Shown piece after piece: positions 25,192 to 33,758 of a stretch of DNA of 64,000 nucleotides; position 1 is the stretch's first letter, and each line of letters begins with the position of its first letter. This DNA comes from Candidatus Fermentibacterota bacterium (GTDB lineage: Bacteria > Fermentibacterota > Fermentibacteria > Fermentibacterales > Fermentibacteraceae). The notes under the pieces were generated by a model. It was not told where the DNA came from. It saw only the letters and a program-made list of their open reading frames with translations, and ran no database searches. The position numbers were made by a program, and so were the translations under genes. The stretch lies in assembly GCA_002748705.1 (NCBI GenBank), contig PDSZ01000034.1:1-64000 (forward strand), read 5' to 3'.

Positions 25192-27497
25192 TGTTATTCC
25201 TGTTTCTTTTAGCAGCACTTACCGCTGGAACCGTTCAGCTTGACTGGACAGCGTCTTCAGAACCACAGGTTATCAGTGGTGTGCTTGGCGAGCGAATTGT
25301 TATGGAAGGGGCTGTTCCTTTCGGTAGCCCTGGTGACCCTGCTGTACCGGTTATACCGGTAACTGCAGCTATTCCTGCCGGAGCGGTAGTGGATGGTGTT
25401 GAAATCATCAGCTCTTCATGGGAAAGACTGGACATGAGTTTCAGGCCTATGGCTGTACAGAATGCTGCTCCCGTATCACGGCCTGAGGAGTTCACCATAA
25501 CTGTTCCCAACCCTGATGCCTTTTCCCGAAATATCAAAACTGAAGTACTCTTTTCAGGGCAGGGCACTCTCATGGGCTATCCTGTTGCTGATTTCCTTAT
25601 AAGACCTTTTGCCTGGGACCCGGTTACAGAGAACCTGACCTTTTCAAGATCAGTCAGCTTTGAGATTTCGTATCACCTTGAAGATCGGGCGGAGCAGATT
25701 CCCTCAAGGGGTATTGCAGGTTCTCAGGTAATTAGTCAAATCATGAACACAGCAGTACTCAATTCCGGCGACCTGCCGGTAGTGTCTGCTGCCACAGATC
25801 TTCCCTACGGCGAATACCTGATCATCGCCGACGACAATCTTGCTGCAGCCTTTGAACCATTGGCTCAAATGAAAACCTGGAAAGGTGTTCAGACTCAAAT
25901 AGTCACAATGTCATCAGTACTTTCAGGAGCTTCAGGAGTTGATAATGCCCAGAAGCTGAGAAACTTCCTCTTTGACATCTATCAGAATAATCCTCCTACA
26001 TACATTCTTCTTGCAGGCGACACTCCAGGTGTGCCTCACAGGAACTGCTACGCAACTGCGGAAGGATACACAGGGGATCCTTCAAGTGACCTGTACTATC
26101 AGGATATGAATGATACAGCCCCCGGCGTGGATGCCTGGAATCTGGATGGTGATAATCTCTGGGGAGAACTGAACGGTCAGGACAACATGGACTACCACCC
26201 TGATTATGTTCTGGGCAGGGCTTCTGTGGAAACAGCAGCTGAAGCTGAGACATTTGTAAACAAGGTACTGGTCTGGGAGGATGCACCGGATACCGATGAC
26301 TGGTACACCTCCATGGGGTTCACCACCGGTGTTCTCTGGAGCAGCCCGTACTGTCCCGGTTCTGCCGGCAAGGAGAAGGTGGACACTCTGTACACTCCTT
26401 CCACCTGGACTATTACCAAGCTTTATGATAGTGCAGGCACTCAGAGCTACACAGCGACAATGGCAATGCTCAACCAGGGCAGGCAGCTTGTGAACCACGC
26501 AGGACACGGCAGTGAAGACGGTGTTTCAATTGGAACCGGTTATCTGGACACAGACGATTTCATGGGGCTTACCAACATCTCGGTAAACGGCAGACCTACT
26601 ATCTGGAATACCATTGCCTGCCTTTCCGGTTCTTTCGATACAGGAACATGTTTTGCCGAGGCATGGATAAGGTCTCCAGGCGGCGGCGGTTTCTGCATAA
26701 TGAATACCCGCTACGGTTGGGGAGAGCCTGCGGAGCCTGGTGACCAGTGGAGTGAACTGGTGGACCAGGAGTTCTTCGCGAAGTTCTTCAATGAAGACAT
26801 GTACAATCTGGGAACGGCTTTCATGATGGCCAAGGACGAATTCATACCTCTGATTCCCTCAGACACCCATTACGACTGGATAGCCAAGAGCAATACCCTC
26901 TTCGGAGATCCTGAGCTTCCCATGTACACACAGGTTCCTGCAGAACTTCAGCTGACAGGTGTGGATGTTGTCCAGGGCATTCAGGAACTGACTGTTACAG
27001 TCACCTCTGAAGGATCACCTGTGGAAGGCGCACGAGTATGCCTTCTTCAGGGACAGTGGGATCAGCCTGTAACCTATGCAGTGGCCCTCACAGATCCTTC
27101 CGGAGCAGCAACTCTCACATGGACCGATCCTCTTCCTGCAAGCCCTGATCAGGTCAGAGTAACTGCATGGGCCAGGGATCATATAACCAGCACTGACCTT
27201 TACGATATAGGTTCAAACGGTGTTGAGGAGGAGCAGGGCTCACAGGTGCCGGCATTCACAGTGAACGCTTCCAATCCTGTAACTGGAACTGCATCCATAA
27301 GCTGGGAACTCCCGTCAGTACAGATAGCCTCCATTGACATAGTAGACCTTTCCGGAAGAACAGTTCACAGTTACCGGCTGCATGGCACTTCAGGCTCGTT
27401 CAGCTGGAATACTTCAGCTGACCCTGCAGGAGTCTACTTCATCAGAATGATAACTGATACAGGCAGCATTACCCGCCACATGGCAGTGGTGAGGTAG
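25188..27497 (+). CDS. Gingipain-like cysteine peptidase (C25) with T9SS sorting domain
   Basis: A 769-residue secreted protein. The signal peptide is residues 1-16, and a C25 propeptide-like region follows to about residue 190. The catalytic domain has the His in VNHAGHGSEDG (about 438) and the Cys in NTIACLSGSFD (about 478). YILLAGDTPGVPH and DYHPDYVLGRASVET are typical family segments. An Ig-like domain follows, then the T9SS type A tail (IDIVDLSGRTVHSY, DPAGVYFIRM). In this phylum such enzymes process surface proteins or digest extracellular protein. It supplies peptides consistent with the amino-acid fermentation genes nearby. The start overlaps the AI-2E gene. Confidence 0.92.
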   Translation: MMLFLFLLAALTAGTVQLDWTASSEPQVISGVLGERIVMEGAVPFGSPGDPAVPVIPVTAAIPAGAVVDGVEIISSSWERLDMSFRPMAVQNAAPVSRPEEFTITVPNPDAFSRNIKTEVLFSGQGTLMGYPVADFLIRPFAWDPVTENLTFSRSVSFEISYHLEDRAEQIPSRGIAGSQVISQIMNTAVLNSGDLPVVSAATDLPYGEYLIIADDNLAAAFEPLAQMKTWKGVQTQIVTMSSVLSGASGVDNAQKLRNFLFDIYQNNPPTYILLAGDTPGVPHRNCYATAEGYTGDPSSDLYYQDMNDTAPGVDAWNLDGDNLWGELNGQDNMDYHPDYVLGRASVETAAEAETFVNKVLVWEDAPDTDDWYTSMGFTTGVLWSSPYCPGSAGKEKVDTLYTPSTWTITKLYDSAGTQSYTATMAMLNQGRQLVNHAGHGSEDGVSIGTGYLDTDDFMGLTNISVNGRPTIWNTIACLSGSFDTGTCFAEAWIRSPGGGGFCIMNTRYGWGEPAEPGDQWSELVDQEFFAKFFNEDMYNLGTAFMMAKDEFIPLIPSDTHYDWIAKSNTLFGDPELPMYTQVPAELQLTGVDVVQGIQELTVTVTSEGSPVEGARVCLLQGQWDQPVTYAVALTDPSGAATLTWTDPLPASPDQVRVTAWARDHITSTDLYDIGSNGVEEEQGSQVPAFTVNASNPVTGTASISWELPSVQIASIDIVDLSGRTVHSYRLHGTSGSFSWNTSADPAGVYFIRMITDTGSITRHMAVVR

Positions 27498-27509
27498 AAA
27501 GGACGAATC

Positions 27510-27926
27510 CTGAAGGAACTCAAGAGAGAGAATGGCCTTGCTGTGCTCAGGTTTGACAAGGGGGAGGATTTCATCCCTTCCTTCACCGCCTGGCTTGAGA
27601 AGAACAGTATAGAATCTGCTACGGTCATCTGCGGTATCGGAATGCTGAAGGATATGGAGATAGGGCGCTATGACGGCAGGGAATACACCAGAATGACCGA
27701 ACCTGAATCCTGTGAAATACTTTCCCTTCAGGGCAGCGTTTCCATGAAGGAAGGGGCCAGGTTCGTCCATATGCATGTTTCCTACGCCAACCATGATTTT
27801 CAGGCGATAGGGGGGCACCTGTTCAGCGGAATCGTCTCAATGACCATTGAGCTGGTGGTTGCTCCAATGACTCCCGGACTGGTCAGAAAACCTGCCGGAG
27901 GAGTTTTCTGGCAGATGGACAGCTGA
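27510..27926 (+). CDS. PPC-domain (DUF296) DNA-binding-like protein
   Basis: About 138 residues forming a PPC/DUF296 domain: AVLRFDKGEDFIPSFTAWL, CGIGMLKDMEIGRYD, ILSLQGSVSM, HMHVSYANHDFQAIGGHLFSG. The His residues of HMHVS and GGHL are the zinc-type ligands of bacterial members. The start is unclear: the domain needs residues before GTG 27543, yet the only upstream initiator in frame is CTG 27510, with AAAGG before it. The frame directly follows the peptidase stop in the same phase. The role in bacteria is not established. Confidence 0.75.
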   Translation: MKELKRENGLAVLRFDKGEDFIPSFTAWLEKNSIESATVICGIGMLKDMEIGRYDGREYTRMTEPESCEILSLQGSVSMKEGARFVHMHVSYANHDFQAIGGHLFSGIVSMTIELVVAPMTPGLVRKPAGGVFWQMDS

Positions 27927-27973
27927 GACTTGACTTATGCGAGGCTGTTATTATCTTACGCAGGCTTCGCAAG

Positions 27974-28050
27974 GGGGCTGTAGCTCAGTTGGTATGAGCA
28001 CTTGACTGGCAGTCAAGGGGTCACGGGTTCGATCCCCGTCAGCTCCACCA
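27974..28050 (+). tRNA. tRNA-Ala (anticodon GGC)
   Basis: Cloverleaf with acceptor GGGGCTG/CAGCTCC, D-stem region TAGCTCAGTTGG, anticodon arm CTTGA-CTGGCAG-TCAAG and T arm GGGTTCGATCCCC. CCA is encoded. The anticodon GGC reads Ala GCC/GCU codons. Confidence 0.95.
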
Positions 28051-28054
28051 GAAT

Positions 28055-28082
28055 ACCGCCGTCCTTTCGGGCGGCGGTTGCT
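28055..28082 (+). terminator. Terminator hairpin after tRNA-Ala
   Basis: ACCGCCGTCC (28055-28064) and GGGCGGCGGT (28069-28078) form a 10-bp stem with a TTTC loop, directly after the CCA end, followed by TGCTATTT. Confidence 0.7.
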
Positions 28083-28225
28083 ATTTCCTCAAGCGAGGCA
28101 AGGGGTTGCACCCTGTGGCTTTATTGTCTATCTTACCTGCTCCAAGAGTAAACACAGCATTTTTCACCAAGTGCTAAATGCGTTTGTTGCAAGTAGTAAC
28201 ATCGTAAAAAAAACAGGAGGAAGAA

Positions 28226-28510
28226 ATGACCAAGGCAGATATCGTTGCCAACATTTCGGACGAGACAGGACTTACCAAGAAGGAAGTTGCCTCTGTCGTC
28301 AACCAGTTCTTCGCAGAGGTCAGAGACGCTCTCTACGGACACGAGCACATTGAAATCAGAGGATTCGGAACATTCAAGGTTGTTGAGCGCAACCCCAGAA
28401 TGGCACGGAATCCCCATACAAAAGAAGCTGTTGCGGTTCCACGCAGACATGTTCCTTTCTTCAAGTTCTCAAAGACAGTGAAGACAAAGGTTGCAAAGGC
28501 GGGAAAGTAG
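28226..28510 (+). CDS. HU/IHF-family DNA-binding protein
   Basis: A 94-residue histone-like protein: MTKADIVANISDETGLTKK at the start, IRGFGTFKVVERNPRMARNP in the beta-arm region and the VPRRHVPFFKFSKTVK C-terminus. The arm motif RNPRMARNP matches the HU R-x-G-R-N-P type. It has a strong AGGAGG ribosome site and is one base from the bS22-like gene. It compacts DNA and assists replication and recombination. Confidence 0.95.
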   Translation: MTKADIVANISDETGLTKKEVASVVNQFFAEVRDALYGHEHIEIRGFGTFKVVERNPRMARNPHTKEAVAVPRRHVPFFKFSKTVKTKVAKAGK

Positions 28511-28606
28511 ATGCCCAACGGAAAAAAGCGCAAGCGTAAAAAGATAGCTACTCACAAGCGCAAGAAGAGGCGTCGCGCCAACAGGCACAAGAAAAAGGTC
28601 CGCTAA
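28511..28606 (+). CDS. 31-residue basic protein of the bS22/AURKAIP1-COX24 type
   Basis: ATG 28511 follows the HU stop immediately. It encodes MPNGKKRKRKKIATHKRKK and a further RRRANRHKKKVR. This is the pattern of the short AURKAIP1/COX24 (DUF1713) proteins found in many FCB-group bacteria and related to small-subunit ribosomal protein bS22/mS38. It is too short for ordinary gene calling and would be missed. Over half the residues are Lys or Arg, as in rRNA-binding peptides. Confidence 0.85.
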   Translation: MPNGKKRKRKKIATHKRKKRRRANRHKKKVR

Positions 28607-28609
28607 GGC

Positions 28610-29095
28610 TTGATAGCAGCGGTCATTTCAGATACCCATATCCCGGTAAGGCTTAGAGCCTTACCGGGACAACTGTATGAAGCAGTTGCTGAAGCAGACA
28701 TAATCATTCATGCAGGCGATATTGAAGAGACTGATGTAATAAGGGATCTTGAGCGCTTTGCTCCGGTGAAGGCTGTTCACGGTAACATGGATGGCTGTGA
28801 CACAGCAAAAAGGTACCCTGACAGGTTTCTTATGGAACTTGAAGGTTTCACAATTGGCCTGACCCACGGATCAGGCGCAAGGTGGGGCATAAGGGGCCGT
28901 ATCAGAAAGATGTTCGAGCCGGTACAGCCGGACATCATCATTCACGGCCACACCCACCGGTTCTTCTGGGACAAGGAGAACGGAATATGGTTCCTCAACC
29001 CTGGAGCAATCGCCGGCCCAAAGGGAAAACGCTCCATGGCCATGCTCACACTGGAAAAGGGCACAAAGCCTGAAGTACAGCAACTGACCTTCTGA
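28610..29095 (+). CDS. YfcE/MJ0936-family metallophosphoesterase
   Basis: A 161-residue calcineurin-like phosphoesterase with all metal-binding motifs in order: ISDTHIP, HAGDIEE, VHGNMD, LTHGSG and IIHGHTHR. The NPGAIAGPKG motif before the end is typical of YfcE. It hydrolyses phosphodiesters with two divalent metals; the natural substrate is uncertain. Start TTG 28610 lies four bases after the bS22-like gene, so HU, bS22-like and this gene form one transcript. Confidence 0.92.
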   Translation: MIAAVISDTHIPVRLRALPGQLYEAVAEADIIIHAGDIEETDVIRDLERFAPVKAVHGNMDGCDTAKRYPDRFLMELEGFTIGLTHGSGARWGIRGRIRKMFEPVQPDIIIHGHTHRFFWDKENGIWFLNPGAIAGPKGKRSMAMLTLEKGTKPEVQQLTF

Positions 29096-29167
29096 TCCGA
29101 ACCTGGGAAAACGACTTGAAGAAAACTCCTTGATCAACTATCTTCAGGCCACACAAATTATCCCGGT

Positions 29168-29243
29168 GCCCCCGTAGCTCAGCTGGATAGAGCGTCGGCC
29201 TCCGGAGCCGGAAGCCTGGGTTCGAATCCCGGCGGGGGTACCA
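29168..29243 (+). tRNA. tRNA-Arg (anticodon CCG)
   Basis: Acceptor GCCCCCG/CGGGGGT, D-arm TAGCTCAGCTGGATAGAGC, anticodon loop CTCCGGA giving CCG, and T arm TGGGTTCGAATCCCG. CCA is encoded. It marks the left border of a region full of mobile and toxin-antitoxin genes, although no copy of its 3' end was found downstream as an attachment site. Confidence 0.94.
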
Positions 29244-29257
29244 CCTGAGATTCGTCA

Positions 29258-29560
29258 ATGTCAAACAGCTCTAAGATGTTGAACGCCTTTGGTTGGGATT
29301 GGAAGATAAAGTGTGTATGCTTGAGAGGGCATCTGGAAGTACTGCCAGCTTTCGTTCCCCTGGTGTTGAGATACCTGATAGAGCAAATCACTAGTCAACT
29401 TGCAGAACTTGCCGAACAGATCAGCACTACGCACACGGCCTTCAACAAGCATAGATACTACTACAGAAATCCCACATTCAAGGGGGCATCAATTTATGTC
29501 ATGATGGCTATGTTAAGTAACTATGGTGAGTTACTGAGCAAGAGTATTGATTCGCAATAG
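29258..29560 (+). CDS. Hypothetical protein next to tRNA-Arg
   Basis: A 100-residue frame with a helical, Leu/Ile-rich middle (LVLRYLIEQITSQLAELAEQI). No family was recognised. It begins 15 bases after the tRNA and overlaps the next frame, so it may be the remnant of an integrated element. The start has no clear ribosome binding site. Confidence 0.35.
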   Translation: MSNSSKMLNAFGWDWKIKCVCLRGHLEVLPAFVPLVLRYLIEQITSQLAELAEQISTTHTAFNKHRYYYRNPTFKGASIYVMMAMLSNYGELLSKSIDSQ

Positions 29561-29945
29561 TATAGAAGATGTTGATGTTATGCGTCTGAAAAAATCTGTT
29601 GTTATTGCAAGAAACAGAATTGAGAAGAGATCCATAACTGGCGTAGAAACGCCAAACCTTTATAATAGCATTCGGCCATATGTTAATGTAAGTGATAGTG
29701 ACTATGAGCAATGGGACAAGTTGTACATGTACGATACTGAAACTCATTTCATGATACGAATGCCAGGATTCACACATGATATTGTTTCTCTCTTTATATC
29801 GTGGACTAGTATCAATGATGTAGTTGAATCTATACAGGAGTATATAACCGGAAGGAAAGGGGATTTCTATACAGTTGTCAGAAGAATTGTGGACAACATC
29901 ATTGCATCGGATATGATGGAGCAGAGGCTTGACAAGAAAACTTAG
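29547..29945 (+). CDS. Hypothetical protein upstream of the M3-type peptidase
   Basis: A 132-residue acidic/basic mixed protein without recognised domain. It overlaps the preceding frame by 14 bases and the peptidase by 17, so the three are probably one transcript. Possibly it is the N-terminal region of the peptidase separated by a frameshift, but nothing in it resembles the M3 N-terminal domain clearly. Confidence 0.4.
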   Translation: MIRNSIEDVDVMRLKKSVVIARNRIEKRSITGVETPNLYNSIRPYVNVSDSDYEQWDKLYMYDTETHFMIRMPGFTHDIVSLFISWTSINDVVESIQEYITGRKGDFYTVVRRIVDNIIASDMMEQRLDKKT

Positions 29946-30834
29946 AGAATACGCAGAACTCGAGAATCAGTTGCTTGTGATCGATGAGCGTCTTGCAGAG
30001 TGCAGCTACAATGTAATGACGAACCTGCCATGCCAGAGTAAGCAATATGCCAGGAGTAAGCTGGCAATACTAATGGAAATGATGCTCTTACTTGATGAAG
30101 AGAGTGCAGGAATCAGCGACCGACAGAGACAACTAATTCAAGCACAGTATCAAGTTAGTGCTATAGAGCACCAAGACAATATCAGTGACTTAAAGGAGGA
30201 GATCAATGAATGTGTCTGCTCCTATTGGAGAAAATCCGGTCTTGGGTTCTCGGAAAGACACAGTATCCTGTGTGAGAGTACCTGCGAGGCAGAACGAAGA
30301 GATGCATGGGAGCATGTGTACCCATTGGCAAACGAAGTGAGTACTAAGTACAAAACTCTGGTGGAGCTTAGGAATGAGAATGCTAGAAAACACGGATATG
30401 TTAATTTCAGTGCTATGAAGATGCTAATTAGCGGTATGTGTCCTGATGGTGCTACTAAACTCTGCAGGGAGTACCTGGGAGATACAGAGGAGGAGTACAC
30501 AGTTGCATTGACTGAAAAGGCAAGATTGCTGGGGGTTACTAAAGAGTCGCCCTGGAATACTTCATACCTTTTATCTACTGGTTTTGAGAGGGAACATCGC
30601 ACACAGTTAGATATTGAGAATGCCATCGATTTGGTGTTCGGGAAACTTGGTTTCCAACTGCGCAGTATGCCGATTGAGATCGAATTGACTGATGTACCCT
30701 ATGGAGCTGTATGCATTTCATTCAGACCTGGAGGAAAAACAGTAGTATTGATTAACCAATGTGGATCTATTGAGGATTTTGGGTATACTCTTCACGAGGT
30801 AACTCACGCACTTCAAAATATTATCATTGTATAG
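29929..30834 (+). pseudogene. M3/M2-like metallopeptidase, cut by an IS3 element
   Basis: The N-terminal 300 residues of a gluzincin oligopeptidase. LRNENARKHGYVNFSAMKM is typical of M3/M2 peptidases, and the zinc site HEVTH is in GYTLHEVTHALQ near the end. The third zinc ligand (Glu about 25-30 residues later) is missing because the frame runs into the IS3 left end at 30835. The rest is not seen after the IS right end, so the downstream part has been lost. The product would be inactive. Confidence 0.7.
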
Positions 30835-30908
30835 TGGTCTGAGAAAACTGGAGAGCAGAATAAGGTGGATTTGCCTATGTTTGAGAATCAGCGTAGAAAG
30901 GCAGATCC

Positions 30909-31193
30909 ATGCGAAAGAATTACAGTGCCGAGTTCAAGGCAAGAGTCGCCCTTGAAGCCCTCAAAGGAGATAAAACCCTTGCAGAGCTTGCTTCACATTA
31001 CGAAGTCCATCCCAATCTCATCCGGTCATGGAAGAAGAAGCTGCTTGAAGAAATGTCAGGCATATTCTCCGACAAGCGTAAGCGGGAGAAGAAAACCAAC
31101 GAAGACGATAAGACTCGTCTCTTCGAGGAGATTGGTCGTCTCAAGGTTGAGAACGACTGGCTCAAAAAAAAATCTGGACTTAACCATAAGTGA
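30909..31193 (+). CDS. IS3-family transposase OrfA (HTH)
   Basis: A 94-residue OrfA: MRKNYSAEFKARVALEALKG and LAELASHYEVHPNLIRSWKKK form the HTH that binds the IS ends, followed by a leucine-zipper-like tail (LFEEIGRLKVENDWLKKK). It ends just after a run of nine A (31164-31172) where OrfB takes over in another frame. Confidence 0.93.
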   Translation: MRKNYSAEFKARVALEALKGDKTLAELASHYEVHPNLIRSWKKKLLEEMSGIFSDKRKREKKTNEDDKTRLFEEIGRLKVENDWLKKKSGLNHK

Positions 31194-32034
31194 GAAGCGC
31201 TCAGCAATCGAGCAGGGTCATCCGGAGATCAGCGTGAACAGGCAATGCGAGCTCCTCGGTCTTGCTCCATCTACCTATTACTATCAGCCCAGGGAGCCGA
31301 AGAAAGACGATGTACTGATCATGCAGGCCATAGACCGGATTTACACGAAGCATCCGTTTTATGGCTCCCGGCGGATCAGCGACAATCTCCCGGATGAAGG
31401 ATTCACTGCCTGCAGAGAAAAGGTTGCTCGTTTGATGAAACTGATGGGTATACAGGCCATCTACCCGAAGAGGAATCTCAGCAAGCGTAACCATGAGCAC
31501 AAGGTTTACCCCTACTTGCTCAGGGGATTGTCCATAGACCGTCCTGACCAGGTCTGGTGCTCTGATGTGACCTTCATCAGAATGAAACATGGGTGGGCTT
31601 ACCTGACCGTTGTGATGGACTGGTACAGCCGCTATGTGATCTCCTGGGAGCTGTCCATGACAATGGATGCCAGCTTCGTTCTCCGTTGCCTGGAGAGGGC
31701 GTTGGAGACCGGTACACCGGAGATATTCAACTCAGACCAGGGCAGCCAGTACACCAGCAACGGATTTACTGACCGTCTGAAGTCAGCCGGTGTGAGGATC
31801 AGCATGGACGGCAAAGGGAGAGCTTTCGACAACATCATGGTTGAGCGCCTGTGGCGGACGGTCAAGTATGAAGAGGTCTATCTGAACGAATACAGCGACT
31901 ACTTCGATGCGCTCACGAACATCGAGCGGTACATAAATTTCTACAATAACGAGAGGATACATTCCAGTCTGGACAAGCAGACACCGGCAGAGAGATACCA
32001 CGGTTACAGAAGAGATCAGAGAGAATCAGCATGA
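31162..32034 (+). CDS. IS3-family transposase OrfB (DDE integrase core), read by frame change
   Basis: About 285 residues: HTH_21 segment (EKRSAIEQGHPEISVNRQCE, LLGLAPSTYYY) and rve core with DDE residues in WCSDVTFIR, NSDQGSQYTS and MVERLWRTVKYEEVY. It has no ATG of its own near the start. Its frame is +1 relative to OrfA, so the A9 run must lose one A (transcript slippage) or the ribosome must shift +1 or -2; the usual -1 shift would not join them. With eight A the two frames would be one continuous ORFAB. Confidence 0.9.
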   Translation, partial: SKKNLDLTISEKRSAIEQGHPEISVNRQCELLGLAPSTYYYQPREPKKDDVLIMQAIDRIYTKHPFYGSRRISDNLPDEGFTACREKVARLMKLMGIQAIYPKRNLSKRNHEHKVYPYLLRGLSIDRPDQVWCSDVTFIRMKHGWAYLTVVMDWYSRYVISWELSMTMDASFVLRCLERALETGTPEIFNSDQGSQYTSNGFTDRLKSAGVRISMDGKGRAFDNIMVERLWRTVKYEEVYLNEYSDYFDALTNIERYINFYNNERIHSSLDKQTPAERYHGYRRDQRESA

Positions 32035-32245
32035 AAGAACGAACCGGCCGCCACTCCGCTCCGGGCTACGCCCTCCGCTCCGTTGCGGCCGAAGAAAGAG
32101 GCAGGAAATCCACCTTAAACAGAGAGGTTTTCTCTCTTGACAACCCAGGCCACCTCACAAACCAGCCCAACCGGCCTGACTTCCAACTCACCGGTGTCTC
32201 AGTCGGGTATGATTCGGAGTTAAACAACTGATCTCAACAGAGAGG

Positions 32246-32527
32246 ATGAACAGGCTTGGAGCAGCATATGTGATTCTCTTCTTTGCGCTGCTTACTTTCT
32301 TTCCTTATTGAAGAAGAAAGAGCACCTGCCTCTCATCATGATCACCGGAGTTCTCAATGTAATTCTTATGTTCAGCATGGTTCACCGGCTCAGTTCTGAT
32401 GAGCTGCAGGTTATGAAGATCCTGTTCCTTCCTCCCTTCTGGCTCAGTCTTGCAGCTTGTCGTAATTGCTTTTACAGTGATGATCTATCTGGGCAGGAAT
32501 GTGCAGGGAGAGGAATCAGCTTCTTGA
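32246..32527 (+). pseudogene. Small three-helix membrane protein, twice frameshifted
   Basis: ATG 32246 encodes MNRLGAAYVILFFALLTFFP, stops, and continues in the next frame as LPLIMITGVLNVILMFSMVH and then LQVMKILFLPPFWLSL. It returns to the first frame as LQLVVIAFTVMIYLGRNVQG, with a stop at 32527. Joined together this would be a coherent protein of about 93 residues with three membrane helices. No family was recognised. Two compensating shifts resemble the pattern in the DUF1007 gene. Confidence 0.4.
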
Positions 32528-32586
32528 CCAAAGCGACACATGTCTGTATCATTACGACAGATGACGAGCAAGGGAATGGAGGTGAA

Positions 32587-33018
32587 ATGTATCTGTCGAT
32601 GATTACGGACATGCTTGGCGGGGTCAGGGTTCTCGGGCAGGATGTGCAGACGCAGATGGACCTGGTCAATCTGAGCCGAACCGGTGTGCCGAAAGAGTCT
32701 CTTGTTGTGTTCGCAAAGTATCTCGCAATGTCTGTAGGGGAGATGGCGGAGATGCTTCCTGTTACCGAGAGAACGCTTCAGAGATATGAACCCCGCAAGC
32801 ATCTCAGCAGAAGCGTATCAGAGTCTGTTCTGCACATTGCTGAAGTGGTTGCCAGGGGAATAGAAGTATTTGAGGACAAGGATAAGTTTCTCAGCTGGAT
32901 GCTGCTGCCCAGCATTCCTCTTGGCGGCAACTCTCCCAGAAGCCTGCTGGGTACCAGATTCGGTATTGAGATGGTTCTTGATGAACTGACCAGGATCGAG
33001 CACGGGGTTATTGCCTGA
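32587..33018 (+). CDS. Xre/MbcA/ParS-type antitoxin (RES partner)
   Basis: A 143-residue antitoxin. The N-terminal part has an Xre-like HTH (LAMSVGEMAEMLPVTERTLQRY) and the C-terminal part is the MbcA/ParS/Xre toxin-binding domain (HIAEVVARGIEVFEDKDKFLSWML, LGGNSPRSLLGTRFGIEMV). ATG 32587 with GGAGG upstream is used; the longer frame to 32308 runs through unrelated membrane-protein sequence. Its stop overlaps the toxin start (TGATG), the usual layout. It neutralises the RES toxin and should repress the operon. Confidence 0.92.
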   Translation: MYLSMITDMLGGVRVLGQDVQTQMDLVNLSRTGVPKESLVVFAKYLAMSVGEMAEMLPVTERTLQRYEPRKHLSRSVSESVLHIAEVVARGIEVFEDKDKFLSWMLLPSIPLGGNSPRSLLGTRFGIEMVLDELTRIEHGVIA

Positions 33019-33503
33019 TGCAGGTCTTTCGACTGGCGAAAGAGAAGTATGCTGAAGACCTTTCCGGTCATGGAGCCAGACTTGCAGGCGGAAGGTGGAA
33101 CAGGTCCGGGGTGCCTGCGCTTTACACGGCAGAATCAATTGCGCTTACTGTCCTGGAGTATCTGGTGCATGTTCCTCTGGGGCTGAAACCGGACAAATTG
33201 AAGATAGTTACCATCAGTATCCCTGATAACGCCCCCGGAACTGAGATTCCAGAAGCTGATCTACCAGCTGACTGGAACATTTACCCGTTTCCACCTGAAA
33301 CCGCAGCAATGGGTTCTGAATGGCTTGAGAGCGAAAAAGGGCTGTATCTCAAGGTTCCTTCTGCTGTTGTTCCCCTTTGCAGCAACATTATTCTGAATCC
33401 TGGTCATCCCCTGATGGGTGAGGTGAAGATTGAGAGAACCGGGTGCTTCAAGCTTGATCCGAGGTTACTGAGGCAGGTTACTCCGATTGGGAAAACGAGA
33501 TGA
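33018..33503 (+). CDS. RES-domain toxin (NAD-degrading type)
   Basis: A 161-residue RES protein. Conserved positions: GGRWNRSGVPALYTAES (Arg and Tyr of the active pocket) and LTVLEYLVHV (Glu). The C-terminal segment includes SNIILNPGHPLMG. Characterised RES toxins (MbcT, Res) destroy NAD+ or ADP-ribosylate targets and halt growth when the antitoxin is lost. It appears complete. Confidence 0.93.
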   Translation: MQVFRLAKEKYAEDLSGHGARLAGGRWNRSGVPALYTAESIALTVLEYLVHVPLGLKPDKLKIVTISIPDNAPGTEIPEADLPADWNIYPFPPETAAMGSEWLESEKGLYLKVPSAVVPLCSNIILNPGHPLMGEVKIERTGCFKLDPRLLRQVTPIGKTR

Positions 33504-33548
33504 TTTCTGAGATGTGAGTTTCCAGGAAAGGAAAACACTGAAAGGATT

Positions 33549-33728
33549 TCATAGTGCTTTATGATTCTTAAGAATCTTTATTGCAAGAGGTTCTTTGATT
33601 TCTAGGTGTCCTGGCGCTGCTTCTGTGGTACCAGTTTCTGGATTAATCCAGATGTAGTGCGACTTTCCTTCTCGTTTCAGATAGCAACCTCCCATTCTAA
33701 GCTTACGCTCAAGATCCATGCGTTTCAT
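33549..33728 (-). CDS. hicA: HicA-like toxin without a visible HicB
   Basis: A 59-residue minus-strand frame just under usual length cut-offs: MKRMDLERKLRMGGCYLKRE, then GKSHYIWINPETGT, then GHLEIKEPLAIKILKNH. This matches the HicA dsRBD-like fold with the catalytic His in G-x-S-H and the closing H-x-E-I-K segment. HicA cleaves mRNA and is normally paired with HicB. Here the upstream side is occupied by a solo IS3 end (33759-33867) and the downstream side by the RES toxin, so the antitoxin has probably been deleted. The usual HicA N-terminus is a little longer, so slight truncation is possible. Confidence 0.7.
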   Translation of the reverse strand: MKRMDLERKLRMGGCYLKREGKSHYIWINPETGTTEAAPGHLEIKEPLAIKILKNHKAL

Positions 33729-33758
33729 CCAACCATGATCTTGTCGCGGATAGTATAG

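Larger units (their letters stand above)
30835..32152 (+). mobile_element. IS3-family insertion sequence (IS150-like layout)
   Basis: orfA and orfB lie between imperfect ends: left TGGTCTGAG...AAGGTGGATTT and right, in reverse complement, TGGCCTGGG...AAGGTGGATTT. A few more shared bases (TATAG/TGAG) may extend the ends. No target duplication is obvious. The first about 109 bases recur at 33759-33867 as a solo end. The 3' untranslated part (32035-32152) carries GC-rich inverted repeats. Confidence 0.85.

Noticed and set aside
29168..29243. tRNA-Arg 3' end as a duplicated attachment site
   Set aside because: I found no second copy of its 3' end downstream in the window.
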